From Manis javanica (Eukaryota; Chordata; Mammalia; Pholidota; Manidae), in the NCBI RefSeq assembly GCF_040802235.1, contig NC_133156.1, forward strand, positions 113,056,173 through 113,120,172: a stretch of DNA of 64,000 nucleotides. The letters are read 5' to 3'. The translations under genes and the position numbers were made by a program. Numbering within the stretch: position 1 is the first letter of the stretch; each line of letters starts with the position of its first letter. The notes under the pieces are model-generated. The model did not search any database. It was given only the letters and a program-made list of their open reading frames with translations, and was not told where the DNA came from. Below, piece after piece: positions 24,686 to 39,066 of this stretch.

Positions 24686-25292
24686 TTAGTTATCTGTTGC
24701 AGAATAACAAATTACCACAAATGTATCAACTTGAAACAACTCCCATTTATTATCTCAAAGTCTGAGCACAGCTTAGCCTAGTTCTTTGCTCAAGGTCTCA
24801 CAAGGTTGCAATCAAGGTGTCAGCTAGGCTGGTTGGGGAAAGAATCTGCTTCTGAGCTCACTCAGATGTTGACTGAATTCGTTTCCTTGCAGCTGTAGGA
24901 CTGAAGTCCCCACCTTCAGGCTAACCATTGGGCAGAAACTACTCTTAACATCTAGTTCAGGACTTTGACATGTGACTTTCCATATTCACAACGTGGCTGT
25001 CAGCTTCCTCAAGGCCAGCAGAAGAATCATTTTTCAGGAAGGGCCTAGTCTCTCTTTTAAGGGCTTTCACATGATGAAGTTAGTTGACCCAGAATAATCT
25101 CTTTTTGATTAACTCAAAAATCAACTGATTTGGGACCTAAATTGGATCTGCAAAGTTCTTCTCCTTTGTTACATACTATAACCTAACTACAGGAATGACA
25201 TCCCATCATGTTCCCAGATTCTGTCCATACTCAAAAAGCATGAATAGCAGGAGGTAAAAATCTTGAAGGCCATCTTAGAGTGCCTACAACAA
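24686..25292 (+). mobile_element. Old LTR resembling the ERVL/MLT2 group
   Basis: Starts GTATTAGTTATCTGTTGCAG followed by AATAACAAATTACCACAAA, and later TTTATTATCTCAAAGTCTG and CAATCAAGGTGTCAGCTAGG. This order is typical of ERVL-type LTR consensus sequences. It is diverged. The family assignment is from memory of the consensus, not from a search. Confidence 0.5.
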
Positions 25293-28200
25293 TCTATCTA
25301 CTATCTATCTGTGGGCTTCCTTTACATTTGGAGGATAAAAACCTCATCTTTCCCCAAATAGAAAGACCTATCTCTAATACTTGCAACAAAACACAATTCT
25401 CAACTTAACAATATCTGGAAATGTAAGGGAGAATATATAAAGGATAAACTGGATGAAAAAAGTAATTTCAAAATTAATACAAAAATACATTTTAAAAACA
25501 AAAGAGTCAAAAGCAAAAGCCCTCTGTCAAAAACCCCAATATCACTTCATTCCTAAGGGTGGATACTCTTTACTGCAGTCCTTTTCTCTATGTGTTTATA
25601 CACCCATACAACCATATTATGCTTATATATATAATAAAACATGTAATTATGTATTTATACATATGTACACATCTATATTTATTAAAAATTGAATCATTAT
25701 TATAAATGTTTATGTGTATTAATGCCTTCCATCCAAAGACCACCGGGAATTCACCTGTAGTTGAACAAGTTGGATTTATTGTTCATTGCAGCAAGGGAGA
25801 CTGTACACTATGGAGAACAGTAGAGTGTCTTAATAAAAGGGTGTTAGAAAGGATTTGTGCTCTGGTTGGGTGATTTGTGGAGGATTCAAGGAATCCTCTT
25901 TCTCACTCCAGGTTGGATGCTATCAGAAAGTGGGGATAATTCTATATATCTTAATGTATCTTTCTAGAAGGAGGGAAGTTTAGAAGGAAACTAAAGCTGT
26001 AATTGGTAAAAAGAAGTGATCACTTAAATTAGCCAGGAGGTGTTTGATATTTCTGTGGTTTGCACAGTGACCTAGCTTTTGTCTTGTATATAGACAAAAT
26101 TATGAAGTGGTCTTGTTCTTCACAGTCACAAGGCAACATCGTCCCATGTTGATTTCTGTAAGATTGTTCTGGTGGGTCAAACAGGAAAACACTGAACCTT
26201 GGCTGTGAAGGCCAGCTCAGCTCTTAATAACGAGCAATACTTAGGCCCGGCTGTAAGTGTCAGACCAAGTTCCCAGATGTCAGGAGTTGTTTTTCCCATT
26301 CTCCCAGAGAATCTCTAGTGAAAGAAAAAGAAAGATACAAACAAGGTGATATATTGCATTGAATTGGGCATAGCACACTCATAAACTATCCATTACACAC
26401 ATAATTATGTTGTAGGAAGATAATGTAGTTGATAATTCTAGGCTTAATTGTACATTTCAATATTTTGGGAAAATGTCCTGTGTCGGTGGGATACACCCCC
26501 CCACCACACACATATATGTCTGAAAACGTGTTTTATACATGTTATCATATATATACTTTTTAAGAGAAAGTATTACTCTAAAGATAGCTATATACGTGTT
26601 TATTATACATATGTATATACTTTATTAAGAGAAAACATTATTAAATATCATATCCTGAATCAGTATATTAGTTAGAACTTTCAGGATTTATCTTGGTCTT
26701 TGTTTCAAAATTATATAAAATAAACAACTAGCTGCTGCTGCTAGTATCAACAACATTTTCTAAAAATATGTTAAGTATGTTGTGTCCTAAATATTTATCT
26801 TTTTTTAATAATCTCAATAAGCTACATTTTGGGAAACTTTTTGGGTGGGCAAATAAATACTTCCAACTGAAACAAAATGAAGAATAGTTCAACTATCCTC
26901 TAGCATTCATAGAGATTCCCTTATTAGCTACTGATTGAAATGTCCTTGGTCCAAAATAGATCTGATTTCTAATGATTTTCTCTCTAAAGTTGGAGGAAGT
27001 GAGATTCTATCCCAGCGACCAGCCTGGTTTCTCATCTTTCTATTTATGAAAGAGGCCCTGTGGGTAAAATTACAATGTTTCCAGAATCTCTCTCCTGGCC
27101 TTAATTCATCTCCATATCAATAGGTGTTCCCAATGGGTGGAGAGAAGTAGTCCATCTCCATATTTATAGGTGATTACAAGGGGGAGCAAGGGCACATCTG
27201 GACTGGAGAGGTTGGGTGGGGCCCCCTTTTTGCAGTCTGGTCAGGAGAGACACAGGTGAGCAGAAGTGGATGACTGCTTGTAAGCAATAAATGGGTTTCT
27301 CCCACTTTATTTTTCCCTTTGTCAGATTTCAGCTTCAAAGGTAATTTTCCCTTGCTGGGAACTTATTTTCCCCCAGAGTTACAGGCCCTTTCCAAATTCA
27401 TCCTGAAGATTCAACTGGAGTGTTGTGCATTTCTCACATTTCTAGTCTTTCAAGTGTTACAAGCTTTGTCTACAAAATGATTACAGTTATCTGAAAGGGA
27501 ATGTGCATTGTTTGTCTAAATTAGGATAACTTGAAATCTCTTGGGGAAAAAGTCAGATAATGGACGTTATCTCTGAGTATTGGGATCGAAGTTCAATATT
27601 AACTTCCACAAATCTTTCCATTTAATGTTGTTGGAAAAGGTGTAATAGAAGCACACTACTGTACTTTCTTTACTCTCTGTGATTCCTGGAAAGATGCCAG
27701 AACATGTGTTTACATCGAGTCCTTGCTTGAGGTGAGTAAGCAATTACCATCAATCAACTTAGCAGCCAAAAAGGCACCAAATTCATTATTGCATTTCCTG
27801 ATCCTTGTTCCTGCCTGGTGTTCTATCTACTTGTCTCTTGAAGTCTGTAAACTCAGATGCTGCTTGCATCCAGGTCACCTGGTGAATCAAAGGAAAAAGG
27901 AATGAGTGTAGCTGCCTCTAGGGAGGCAAAATGATGAAGGAAGTTGATTTTTAGCACCTTCTACTATGGTACTGTTGCTAGGATACTTGAGTAGCCATCC
28001 TGACAAATTCTGAACTCTGGGGTGTGGTCATTTGGGTGCCTGTGCTGGTCTTGATTGATAAGTGCCCAACATTGTGTTCTGGATTGTCATATAGTAGGGT
28101 ACATTCTTCCAGCCCTTTCTGTCCATTCTAGGTTTGTTTCCTGCTCCTATTTGGCCACTGAGGTACCCTCTTTGCTCTCAGCTGATGCCCCTGGTGAGCT

Positions 28201-31011
28201 GAGGCAGCTTTACATTAGCTGAAGTTGGTCTTCAAGCACCAACCCAGGAAAAGCATTTTGAAGGTATCTGCTTCAGATTTCATAAAGGCATGCATGGAAG
28301 ATATACTCATAGAGAAGGTAAATTTTAGTTGCAAGAGATACATGAGACAAACCTAGTTTTCCTTTCCTACCACCTGCAATGCATACCTCTACCATTAATT
28401 ATTATATTTTTCATATCACAAGATTGATGTGAAAATAAGATCATTCATGTGAAAATAATATGTAAATATAAAATAGATTGGTTCTATAGGCATTGTAGTT
28501 TGCAGAGTAGTTACAGCAGTATTATTATCACTATTATGATTATAGTTATTATTGGCAGTAGTGAAAGTAGTGGCACTAGGAAGGATATAGTAGATATATT
28601 CCTGTTGAAATGGCAGAAAAATTAAGGGTGGGAAATACACTAAGGATTTAATTGCTAGTTAATAGTTTGCTGATGATTATATTTTTTCTGGCTATGTAAC
28701 AAACATATACCTTTTTATTTTCTTTGAGATGCTAGGGAAGTGTTATATATATGTAGTATGCAAATAAATACTACTATGAGCACATATTCATTAATGTTGT
28801 GCATAGGTCTTATAAGCACTATCCATGATATAATAGGTAATATACTATCACATTATAATGTAGATTCCACACATATTATACTAGAGTACACATCAAGTTA
28901 AAGAAGAGCTAATACCTCATACCAAAGTCACACCAAATTTCCATACCAAAAACTACCAAGTGAGAATTCCATCTTCAGTTCTCTTGCAAGGTTCTAATTG
29001 TTTTCATGTAACACTGTGTAAAACGTTGACTTGACCTTGGAAATGCAAGTATTCACACATATTTGTGTACTTTAAGCACATTATGTTTTACTAACAAGTA
29101 CGTAAATCTAATGAAGGCAGCTCAGGATAGATCAAGCAAGTGATGAGTACAGACAATGTGAACTCAAATCATTGCTGTTTTTAATATGCCTTAGAGGTAG
29201 GAGCCTATTTTATAGCTAAATGCATGTTCTAAAATCAGTCTTAATGTGCATATTTAATTTGTTTTATATTTTCAAAATCCTTTCAAGCAATTTTAAAATA
29301 TGCATTATCTAGAGAGTGAAACCTGTTCTTGTATCTTTGTTTCAATGAAAATCTAGAACTGACACTGTTGTGTCTCTATGTCTAAGTCTCTGTGGCATTT
29401 TAGGAGCAGTCATGTACTGAGTCATCTGCAGTCCTCTGTTCTCCTTTTGACATTCATCCATGAATAAGGTGGGAAGAGGGTGAAGCATTTAGTCAAGGTG
29501 GAATCTGTAGCAAAATGGTAACTGAAAACAATTTTAATTAGTGTAACAGATCTCAAGCCCACTTGGTGGGGAACTTGGGTTTTATTTCCCAGAATCTTCA
29601 TTATCTGCCTTTACGGTGAGAATTACCCTGTAGGGTTTGATATTCATGAGATGGAGAAAGAATTTTATGATTTACATGAAACATGGCTATGTAACCAATT
29701 TGAGAGGACTGGTAGAGGGTTTTAAAAATTATTCTATCTTACTACTTTTTAATATTTATTTAATTCAATGGAACAGGAATGTTTGTGATTTTAGTACCTA
29801 CAGAGGAAACTTTCTTCTATTGGCAACTTTGACCTAGCTCTTACTTGGACATAATGAAGTGAGCTTTCTATACACATAGTACAAAATTTAAAGCCAGCTG
29901 AAAAGTGACCAAAGTATTTTGGATATCAGTCATTTTGGATATTTATTTTCCATACCATAGCAAATCTCCAGAAGACTGGCTAAGTAGTTTTAATCAATTC
30001 AGATATTTGGCATTGCATTGATATAATTTCTAAAAGCAGCCATGGTAACTGTTTTGGTAGATTATAAATGAAACAAAAATGTACTCCTGATGGGCACATA
30101 CATTTTTTATATTAACTTTTATTGATCATCAGTTTATTCCTGTAATGATTCTGTTATGTCTAATTGACCTTCAGCATCATAGTGAGTTGTATTACTTCAT
30201 GAAAAGTGTCTCTAGTCTTCTTTGTGCTTTGGCTAATTAGTTTTTAAAGTATCTAAAACACGTTTTATGCCCTTTGAAGGTAAGTTTCATAACATTTTTT
30301 CTAAATGTTATTTTTTTGTACATAAATAGAATAACCACCATTAGTGGGTTTTTCTTTTTAATGAGGGAGGATTCAGTTTTTCTAAATTGGGGACAGATGT
30401 AATAACTCCATCTGAGATAAACAAATTAAAATTTTAATTACTTACAGATGATTGTACTGTCTTAAAATTTTTTATGCTTTGTATTCTTTCAGAGCACCTC
30501 AAGGAAAATTTAAGACTCAATTAACTGAATTTTAAATGAACAGTTATGAAAAAGATATTCTGTGTTGAATCAGACAGAATACTGGCAGCAAAGAGATGGC
30601 ATACTCAAAAAGCTTTACTGGAGAATTATTAATGAAGGGACTGTTTAGGGAAGTGTGGGCAGAATTAAGGAAACCAGCAGGGATAGTGAAGCATTTGGGA
30701 CAGGCAACGGTGGAGAGTTGTTACCACCCCTCGGCCTAGGATCCTGGAAGCTGTGGCAGGAAGGATGCCTATCACAAGGAGGGACTGAAGGAAAACACCG
30801 TCAGTGGCCCACACTGCAGTGGTGTAGGGGTGGAAGAGGAATAAACACTGCAGCCTCTCCTGTGGACTTTTCATCGCCTGCCGATGCCTCTCATTCGTTG
30901 TTTTTTGCTAGAACCAAAGAGCAGCCTCCTATGGTACAAGTCAAGAGGGAGAAGGGTGGAAAACCGATCCGGTCCGGGGAGTCAGAAAGAAGCAATTAGG
31001 ACAGATCCTGG
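25293..31011. other. Intergenic DNA, no gene seen
   Basis: AT-rich. The interval 25725-26320 has moderate composition and a possible LTR-like look that I could not assign. 25610-25700 and 26500-26620 are TA/CATA-rich. A plus-strand open frame of 114 codons at 30655-30999 has no recognisable domain. Confidence 0.5.
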
Positions 31012-31450
31012 ATTAGTTTCTTATTTCTGCTGTAAGAAATTACTGCAAATTTAGTGACTTAACACAAATTCAGTATCTTAAAGTTTTGAAAGTCGAAAGG
31101 CTTAAATTCAAAGAGTCTGCAGGGCTGCCATCCTTCTGGAGGCTCTAGGGGAGCGCCTTTTCCAGTTTCTGGTTTGCACCCCTTTTTGAGTCGTGCCCCA
31201 CCTCACTCCAGCCTGATTCCTGCACCAAGGGCTCCTCTCACACCAACCCTCCCACCCTCCAGCCTCCCTCTCCTAAGTAGCCTGGTGGTTACATTGGGCC
31301 CACCCAGCTAATCCAGGATAATCTCTTCATTTCAAAATCCTTAACTTAATCCTATCAGCAAAGTTCCTTTTGCAGTGTAAGGTAACATACAGATTCTGTG
31401 GATCAGGACACAGGCATCTTTGGGGAGCCATCTTTCTATCTGTAGACCAC
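31012..31450 (+). mobile_element. Old LTR resembling the ERVL/MLT2 group (second copy)
   Basis: Starts with a diverged TAGTTTCTTATTTCTGCTGT, then AATTTAGTGACTTAA, TTCTGGAGGCTCTAGGGGAG and a C/T-rich right half. The order of blocks matches the same LTR group as the element near 24.7 kb, but the two are highly diverged. Confidence 0.5.
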
Positions 31451-31744
31451 AGACCATTGCCAGTTATGAATATGAAAAAAGTTGATGTCTCTGTTACAGG
31501 GAGATTAAAACTAGAGACTGTTTACACATTGTACAAGTGAGAAAGAATTACTTTTTATAATTTGAGAAGTATTTTTTTAAGAATGTATAGAATTCTTATT
31601 TAATCTTAATATTGTTGTATATATTAGGCCTTTATGTTTTGAATGTCTTCTAAATTTTTAACTTGTCAAGTTACTGTCTCTACATCTCTTGGCATGAATG
31701 CTTTGACATTTTCCATTAAGAAAATGGGTTTGGAAAAATAGTAA

Positions 31745-31930
31745 TCAGTAAGGTTTATTGAGTGGTTATGATTTTCTAGTCATTTTGACATATTATTTCC
31801 ACAATATCTCTATAAGGAAGATACTATTATTAACTGTATTTTTAGAGGTGATGAAAGAGAAACATAGATTAAGTAATATGTTTCAGGCAATATAACTAAT
31901 GAGTGGATATGTTCAAAATCATTTTCCATT
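31745..31930 (+). mobile_element. MIR SINE
   Basis: Diverged MIR core in sense orientation: TTTATTGAGTGGTTATGA, then ATTATTTCCACAATATCTCT, and a remnant of the core GATGAGGAAACTGAGG block. It is an ancient mammalian SINE. Confidence 0.6.
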
Positions 31931-33590
31931 TGCTTCCCTAAATCAATTTTCCATGCTGCCCTGCTCTGTGAGACTGAACTATTCACATTGCATCATCCAG
32001 GCTCTTTTTTCCTGGCTTCTGGATGTCTCACCTAAAGGGAGATCTCAGCAAGAGTCATAAGAGTGAAAGGAGAGAAATGGGGTCTTTTCTCCCTACCCTA
32101 CTGTCACTTCCTGCTCCCTTCCTGTCTTACTGTAGAGATGGTCTGCTTCCCCGTACAGCTACAGCTCCTGTTGACTGCTCTTTCTGCTCTCACCAAATTC
32201 TGGGAAAACTATTCTTGAGTTCTTCGGAAGGTAACAATGGCTTTCCATTTTTGCTAGTGCCTGGGTTATTCACCATCCCTTTTTCTTTCAACCTTCCCAC
32301 ACCTCTGCAAATAATCCTTTCATTTAATGCTTTTCACTTAAAACCCTCCAAACGTACTATATTTTTGGTCCCTTTGAAAGTGGGCTGCAATTTGATTACA
32401 GGAATATTTGACTCAGAAGCTAAGCTCTTAATCATTTCAATCTACGGTCTTTAACAAAAACCCATCCCCCAAGCAAGCAAATTTGCAACTTGAAAAAAGC
32501 TAGTTGCATTTAATCAACTGCACATACACTTTTTTATAGTCACTAACTTTTAAAAACTGACTAATTCATTAAATAAAGCCAGTTTATTAATTCTCAGATT
32601 AGGACAAAGTATACCTTATGTTGGGTAAAACAAGTTGTGAATATCAGGCCAGTTCACTCTTGTTATTATTCTGCCATCAGCAAGCATTGTTTGTAGCATC
32701 TTATGTGTCATGCTCAGATTTTCGGCTTTGCAGTCCATTTGGATTCAATGCATTACATGGAAACTCATCCAAGTTCTCCCTCAGAGAAGAGAGCTCGTCC
32801 TTCCACAATATTCAATACACTTTTACTCTTTTTCAGATTTCTTTTCACTATTTTCTAAGTGAAGGTGATGCCTGTTTCCTTGACAACAAGACAGTGTGAG
32901 CACTGAAGTGATACTGAGGGCATGTCAGATGCATTCATAAGGTGAGTTATAGGTGTTCAGAGGAAATACATCTGAACAAACTTGTCTTCCTCTGTGAGCA
33001 AAAATGCTAGTGAAGGAGCTTCATGATTTCCATGGAATGGAAGAGATGATACTCAACACTGGCCCATCAGATTTTTGCCTTTGTTTACTAGTAATGTTCA
33101 CTTTTTTCCCCATTATTGTTAAGTCACAGATAATAACCAATTAGTTCAAAACCTGAAAGCTAAACAAACACTCGTCTGTTGCTTTTCCATTATGGGATAT
33201 AGTTAAGTGATAGCATGATGGCCTCTGTGGTCTTTGCCCCTAGAGCATGTAGCTCAAAATGTGTTATGACAGTGTAACAACCATTCTGTGATCCAATGAC
33301 ATGTCAGTCAGAAGCCTCCATTGGCAGTTGTGTCCGCACTTCTGAATTAGATTGTCGGTACTGATACATATGTGATATGACAAGATCCTAAAGGGAGTTT
33401 TGAATCATTAAAAAAAAAACCTATGAGATAATTTTCTTAGTCACCTAGATAGTAAATGTATAGTGATACATTTGAATTCTTTGAAAGTTGCAATTCAAAC
33501 ATAGTACATATGGGATCACTATTAAGGAGAATATGATTAATTGACACATTCTTTTTCCTGATCATGACAGATAACAGAGAGGCTCTCTTA
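31931..33590. other. Intergenic DNA, no gene seen
   Basis: A 143-codon plus-strand open frame at 32023-32454 is Ser/Leu/Phe-rich and has no recognisable domain or splice context. I regard it as chance. Confidence 0.5.
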
Positions 33591-35230
33591 AACTGGTGGA
33601 AATTCTAAGAGAGGCTGCGAACAGATCCAAGAGCCTTCAAGACACCTACTAGCTGGAGAACCATTTCTTCGGTTTTGAAGGGAGAATTTGGGTAGGACAA
33701 CCCAGTATCTCTGACAGTCCAACCCTTGGGCTATTTGTCTCCAAGTGCTTTATGTAAGGCCACAAGCAGCTCACTCAGGATGCTGGTGGGCCCCTTTTTC
33801 TCAGGAAAACAGGTGACAGGAAGTTCAATGTTTAATCTTAAAGCCCCTGCTGCTGCAGCTGGTCTCAAGGCAACAACTGAAACTCAGCATCTCCCTCTGC
33901 TTCTATATGTTCTAGATTTGCCTCATCCTCAACAGTTCTGCTGGTCTAGATGGCTTATCTGGTGGGGTGTTCAAACCCTCACTCCTGAGGGACCCCTGAT
34001 GACCATACTCTTGTGAGGCTGCTGTGTATATCCAGAAGACATTCCATTGATGACCTGGATGCCAAGCAGATTCATTCCTTTCTGTCCCCGTTGTGTAATA
34101 GTAGCCCTCCCTCTTGTTGATGATTTAGGTTAATTATTCCTGCGAGAATGGCAGTTTTTATTCTTGTTTGCTGGCACCTTGGCACAAAGAGTCCAGAGTG
34201 CCCTGGGGACAGCTGTAGCTTCAAGTTTAATGTGCCTCTTTCTATGTGGTAGAGTTGCAGAATTGGGAAGCACAAATGCTCTAAGTGGTTCACTGAGAAT
34301 GATGGTAAGTAGGACCACTCCTAATTCTATCATTTGGTCCCCGGACACATGTATTCTATCTGTTGGGGTCATTGCATTCTCTAGTAGTTATTGATTTAGT
34401 GATATATTGTGTCCTAGAAGATAGCACCCATCATCCTTACAGGGTAACATCTCCAAGCTGCCACCTTAGCTGTGCTTTTAATAGGCCATTACATATTCTC
34501 TGAAGCCATCAGCTACTGTATATGTGGTATGTGACAGGACCAGTGGACTTCATGTGCTCACTATCACATTGCCTTTGCTATAAAGCAGGCCCATAGGTCT
34601 GACCCAAAGTTATAAGCATGATGTGTCTGTGTGCCAAGCATTCTTTAAGCCCTGAAATAGTGGTGCTAGTTAGAACTCTGTGGACAGTGAAGTCATGCTC
34701 ATGCTTGAAATGCATGTCAGTTACCAATGAAGTCTACCATTTTTCCTTACTATAGTAGAAGAGATCAAATGCAATGGACTTACCGCCAAATGGCTAGTTG
34801 GTTTCCTTAAGGGGCAGTGCCTTGTTAGGTGTGCAGCATAGGTCTGCACTGCAGCAGGCTGGAATTCTGCTGCAGTAGTAGCTGTATCAGCCTTGATGAG
34901 TGAGACCCCACGTTTCTCAGCCCACACTTAGCCACCATCCCTGTCATCATGGCTACTCCATTTAGGTTTCTAGTATATCAGCGTTGTGGTGGTGAATGAC
35001 AGATTTGGATTGGTGCCAACTGGCTGAATTATTCTGTCTTGGTTCTTTGGTGTCTTTTCCATGGGGGTTATTTTAATGATCAACAGCTCTGGGAAAAGGG
35101 AATGAAGCAGGATTGGGCTGTGGTAAAATTCCAGCAGGGTCTCAGCTGACCCTATGAAGGGCTTGAAGCCTTTTTGGCCCTTCAGAGTTGCCCAGAGTTG
35201 GGAAAAGAGAGCTTAGCTTTTGTAACAGTG
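33591..35230 (-). pseudogene. Antisense ERVL-like pol/integrase remnant
   Basis: Translated on the minus strand, broken frames around 34720-34930 and 34440-34560 contain short stretches resembling ERVL integrase, including NGLLKAQL near 34470. Stop codons and frame changes interrupt it throughout, so it is a dead relic. The surrounding sequence is not alignable by eye. The two ERVL-like LTRs to the left are not clearly its own. Confidence 0.4.
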
Positions 35231-38169
35231 AATCAACCGGCCAGTGGCTTTGCACTGCCCTGGGAAGGGGTTGCAATTTTGGGCAAGGTGATTGTCTTCA
35301 GCCTATTTTTCTAAAGTGATTACATGATGGAGGAAGAAAACCTTGACCAAGAAGAACTTGAGATTTTAGGAAAATTTCTTCCCACCAAAATTAATCTTCC
35401 AACCCAAGCCCCAAATCAATCTGGATCATATACCCCAGTAATTTTTAGGTGTATGAGAAAGGAGCCTTTTTCACTGAGTATTGGGATCTAACTAAACAGG
35501 CCAGAGACCTATGCTGTAAGGTAGACTTCCTTTAGGAATCAGGCCCATCTGAATAGTTCCCAGCTGCCAGCTGTAGAAAAATAGGCCATTGGTGTCCTGC
35601 CAGCAGAGACTAACATGTAGGGAGCTCTCCCTGGTGCTGCTTAAAACCTTGCCCAGACTGCCTCCTCTGCTTAATCTTTTGAATATTACTCCTTGGATCT
35701 GTCTCTTGTATATCTTATTTAAAATAAATATACTCACCATTGCTTACTCACCATCCCTCCAAATCTCTTGAAAAACCTCTGTTGCAATTGTGACCTGATC
35801 TGATTGTAAACATCTGCTTGGCTCTAGTCATCACCCAAGCCTACCACCCAATGGCCAGTTCCTCTATCATCACCTCACCCTGTATTATCTTACCCAGAAC
35901 CAAGAAATAATCTTGTGTTATGAACAATGACTGGTTGATTCACTGTTATAAAGTCCAACCTCTCTTTTCCCAACTCTGAGCAACTCTGAAGGGCCATTAA
36001 ATCGTTAAGTAATGTGCATTATTCTTTCGAAAAACAAAAAATTCATTTGATCAAAGTGCAAGGTTATTCAGTAAGGAGATTTTGGCTATCAAATGAAATG
36101 GGAAGATTAAAATGCCTGCTAAATTCTAAGTTAAATACTTGTTCAGGATTTTACACAGGAAGAACAAAAGTCATATAGCAAACTAAGTGAATTAAAATTA
36201 AGCTATGTTAGGAAACACTTTCTTCCTTTGTATGTCAACCTTTTAAGATGCCACTTAACACCTGTATGGATTTAGCTATCTAGCTTGTCAATTGAACATC
36301 CATTACACCATGTGTAGCACTTGAACGGATTAGCCTGTCTTTTCAGATTGGGCAGAACTGCTTTTCTATCAAAGGTCTTCAAGTTTGCTCGACTTTACTG
36401 GGAAAATGTTGGAACACAAGAATTTTGACATCCAGATATGGTGGAAGAGCATGCCAGAGAGAGGGAGCATGAGCTTAGGAGCAGAGGTAGGAAAGCATGA
36501 GAAAATATTTGGGAAAAAGTGAATGAAGAGTATAGTCAGAACACAAAGGTGGGAGAGAAGGCAAGAAACATACAGACACTGATGAGAGTGTTGGAGGCCC
36601 TAACACCTAAGATGATTGTAAACAATAATCTGATTAAAGGGGGAGAGATGTGCAGCATTAACATGGTAATGGAAGATGAAGAGACAATAGAATCATAGAT
36701 ACTGGTTATAAGCTCTTATAATTTCCTACATATGCAGTTCTGAAGGCATGATCTAGGATTTTGTCAGTAAAGATAAAAAGAAAGGGATAAGTGGAAAGAC
36801 ATTTAAGAATTAGAACAGAATGTGGTGAACAATTTTAGGATTGAATAGATTTTCAGAAGAATAAGCCAAAGAAGGCCAAAATTTTAGCCTGGATGACTGA
36901 ACACTATATGAGTGTCTGCTTATTTAAATAGAACTCTTAATGAATAATTTAGTTTGGAAGTTGCAGTATTTTTAGTGGTAGCAGAGCATCAGCTGGAAAG
37001 AGAACCAAGCAGTTAGATAAGACTAGTGTTGAAGAAGGCAGGGCTGAAAGACTAAGTTTAAATTGTGAGTTACACAGAAATAATAGTCAAGCTAAATTAA
37101 ATGAAAATGAATAGGTTGATCTGCTAGTCTATTCCTTGAATCCATCTGGATTGTGGGATCATGTGTCCGTAGTTTGGAGGAATTTCCACAAGGGGGTGAT
37201 TTATTCTTATTAGGTAGCATAGACTTGAGACCAAAATAAGTATTTAAGAGGAATCTAAAAACAACTATTTAATATGCTTTCTCTTTGCCAGCATTCTGAA
37301 GCTACTATTAGATGCGTTATATGAAAATGTTCTTTACTAACAAAATATAACTACATAATTTATCTTATTATTTTCTAACATATATCCAAAGTGTAAAGGT
37401 TACTTGAAGTAATAATTAAACCAAACATAAAAACCTAGAATCATGTAGGGCTGTCCCAACTTCCCATGTGAAAATAAAATGACATCTTCTCAAACTTTTG
37501 GCATAATTTGTCATATAATCGCTCTATTTGCTTTTATGACAGAACATTCCTTTCGTCTTCTTACTTTGCAGATCAATCTTTTTCCCACTGGTCTCATATT
37601 TTTAAAATGTAAATATTATTTTCTTTCTGGATTTAAAAGCATATTTCTGCCCACACTCTCATGAAATTCAAATCCTCTTGACAACCGTATCCCACTCACA
37701 CTTGCTTATAGGTCCAAACAAAAACATGTTCTTTTCTCATGTGAGTGACTCATCAGTGAATCACATGGTATTGCAAATGTACATGTATATCTAGTTATCT
37801 GAACTCTTAAGCACATATTCACTAAATATTTGCAAAATTTCCCCCACGTTCATTATTGAAAACATATTCTAATGTATCAGTAAAAAGAAAAGCTGAATTT
37901 CTTTAAGAGTGAATGAGAGGATGTAGATTGTGTTTGAGTCATTTCTTCACTCTTCTAATAGGATTTTATTTGAAAGTATTGTGCATTATCTATTGTTTTC
38001 TTGCATCATTAACTGGAAATGTCTTTGAAGAAATTAGGTGAGCCTGAAGTTCAGAAAAACTCATCCATTTGAAGAAAAATTACAAGTATTAAATTGAACA
38101 GAGAGAGGAGAACTCACAAAAGATATAAGAAGATATAAGCCTGGGGAAGCACTTCTCTTCGTTTACTAG
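35231..38169. other. Intergenic DNA, no gene seen
   Basis: AT-rich sequence with only short open frames and no mobile element that I could assign. Confidence 0.5.
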
Positions 38170-38720
38170 ACTTATGATGATTTTCTACAGGTGAAAAAGC
38201 AAAAAAAGAAAAAAATGACAATATTGTTGATACTAAGTACTATAGCAATAACCACATGCTGTGTGTTGATAGTCTCAGTCATTGTAGAATGCCATGGAGA
38301 ACCACGTGGATACAGTAAAAAACAATGGACAGTTTGAAGAAAAGGAGACAGAGGAGAGAGATATTCACGTAACACCTTAGTTTGAGTAGGTCCAGGAGGC
38401 TTCAGAAGATTTAAAAGTTATACATGGCCACGTAATTCGAAGGTCATAGAGGAAGCAGCTGCCTCTGAGACTAAGACTGCACTGATATTCCCCAGTACAG
38501 TGCAGAAAACTGTTGGTGAACATGGTTTTTCTGCAAAGCCCTGGTTCAGGCTTGATGAAATGGATATCTTTGAAGATGTATTTCATCATGTAGATCTGTT
38601 TCAGATAACTAGGAGAAGACAGTACCACACACTTGAAGCTTCCAAAGACAAGCTACCAGTGCTTTTAGATGGGAATTATGAAATACTGCTAAGCTTAAAA
38701 TGTGTTGGTTGATCATTCCA
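38170..38720 (+). pseudogene. Unidentified gene-like or transposon-like stretch
   Basis: A higher-complexity block in AT-rich flank. A 70-codon plus-strand frame (38500-38712) contains EHGFSAKPWFRLDEMDIFED, which looks more like real protein than chance sequence, and the open character extends upstream with stops. There is no start context, no introns and no recognisable domain. It may be a decayed processed pseudogene or a DNA-transposon remnant. I do not recognise it. Confidence 0.25.
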
Positions 38721-38895
38721 AAAAACTGCACAGCCCCCAATGGCTTGTTGAACAGTTACTTTGTGAGCCAAGTATTGAGGGATTATAGGAAGCATTACCT
38801 TATGATTATTCATAACAGAATACATGAAGAAGGAAAATCTTGTAAATAAGCCTCTTTTGATAACAGATAATGTCCCCAGACATCCCTCTATTGTT

Positions 38896-38980
38896 ATTGA
38901 TTAGGAACATCCTATCTGAGTAGTTTTTCTTCCCTCTGTAGTGTTACTGATTAGGAAGATCCTATCTATCTAAGTGATCT
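38896..38980. repeat. Imperfect tandem duplication
   Basis: Two neighbouring copies of a unit: ATTGATTAGGAACATCCTATC and then CTGATTAGGAAGATCCTATC, about 54 bp apart. Confidence 0.6.
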
Positions 38981-39066
38981 TTTTTGGCTGTAAAATAGTA
39001 TGTGAAGTATCTGGTGTGCTATGACTCCACAAAGGGTTTATGGAACAGTTTAAACATTAAGAAGGT
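38981..39066 (+). repeat. Dispersed duplicate, copy A
   Basis: Shares GTAAAATAGTATGTGAAGTA and GTTTAAACATTAAGAAGGT with copy B at 40639-40716. Copy A carries about 9 extra bases in the middle. Confidence 0.8.

Noticed and set aside
32023-32454. 143-codon plus-strand frame
   Set aside because: Low-complexity Ser/Leu/Phe-rich translation without domain or gene structure.
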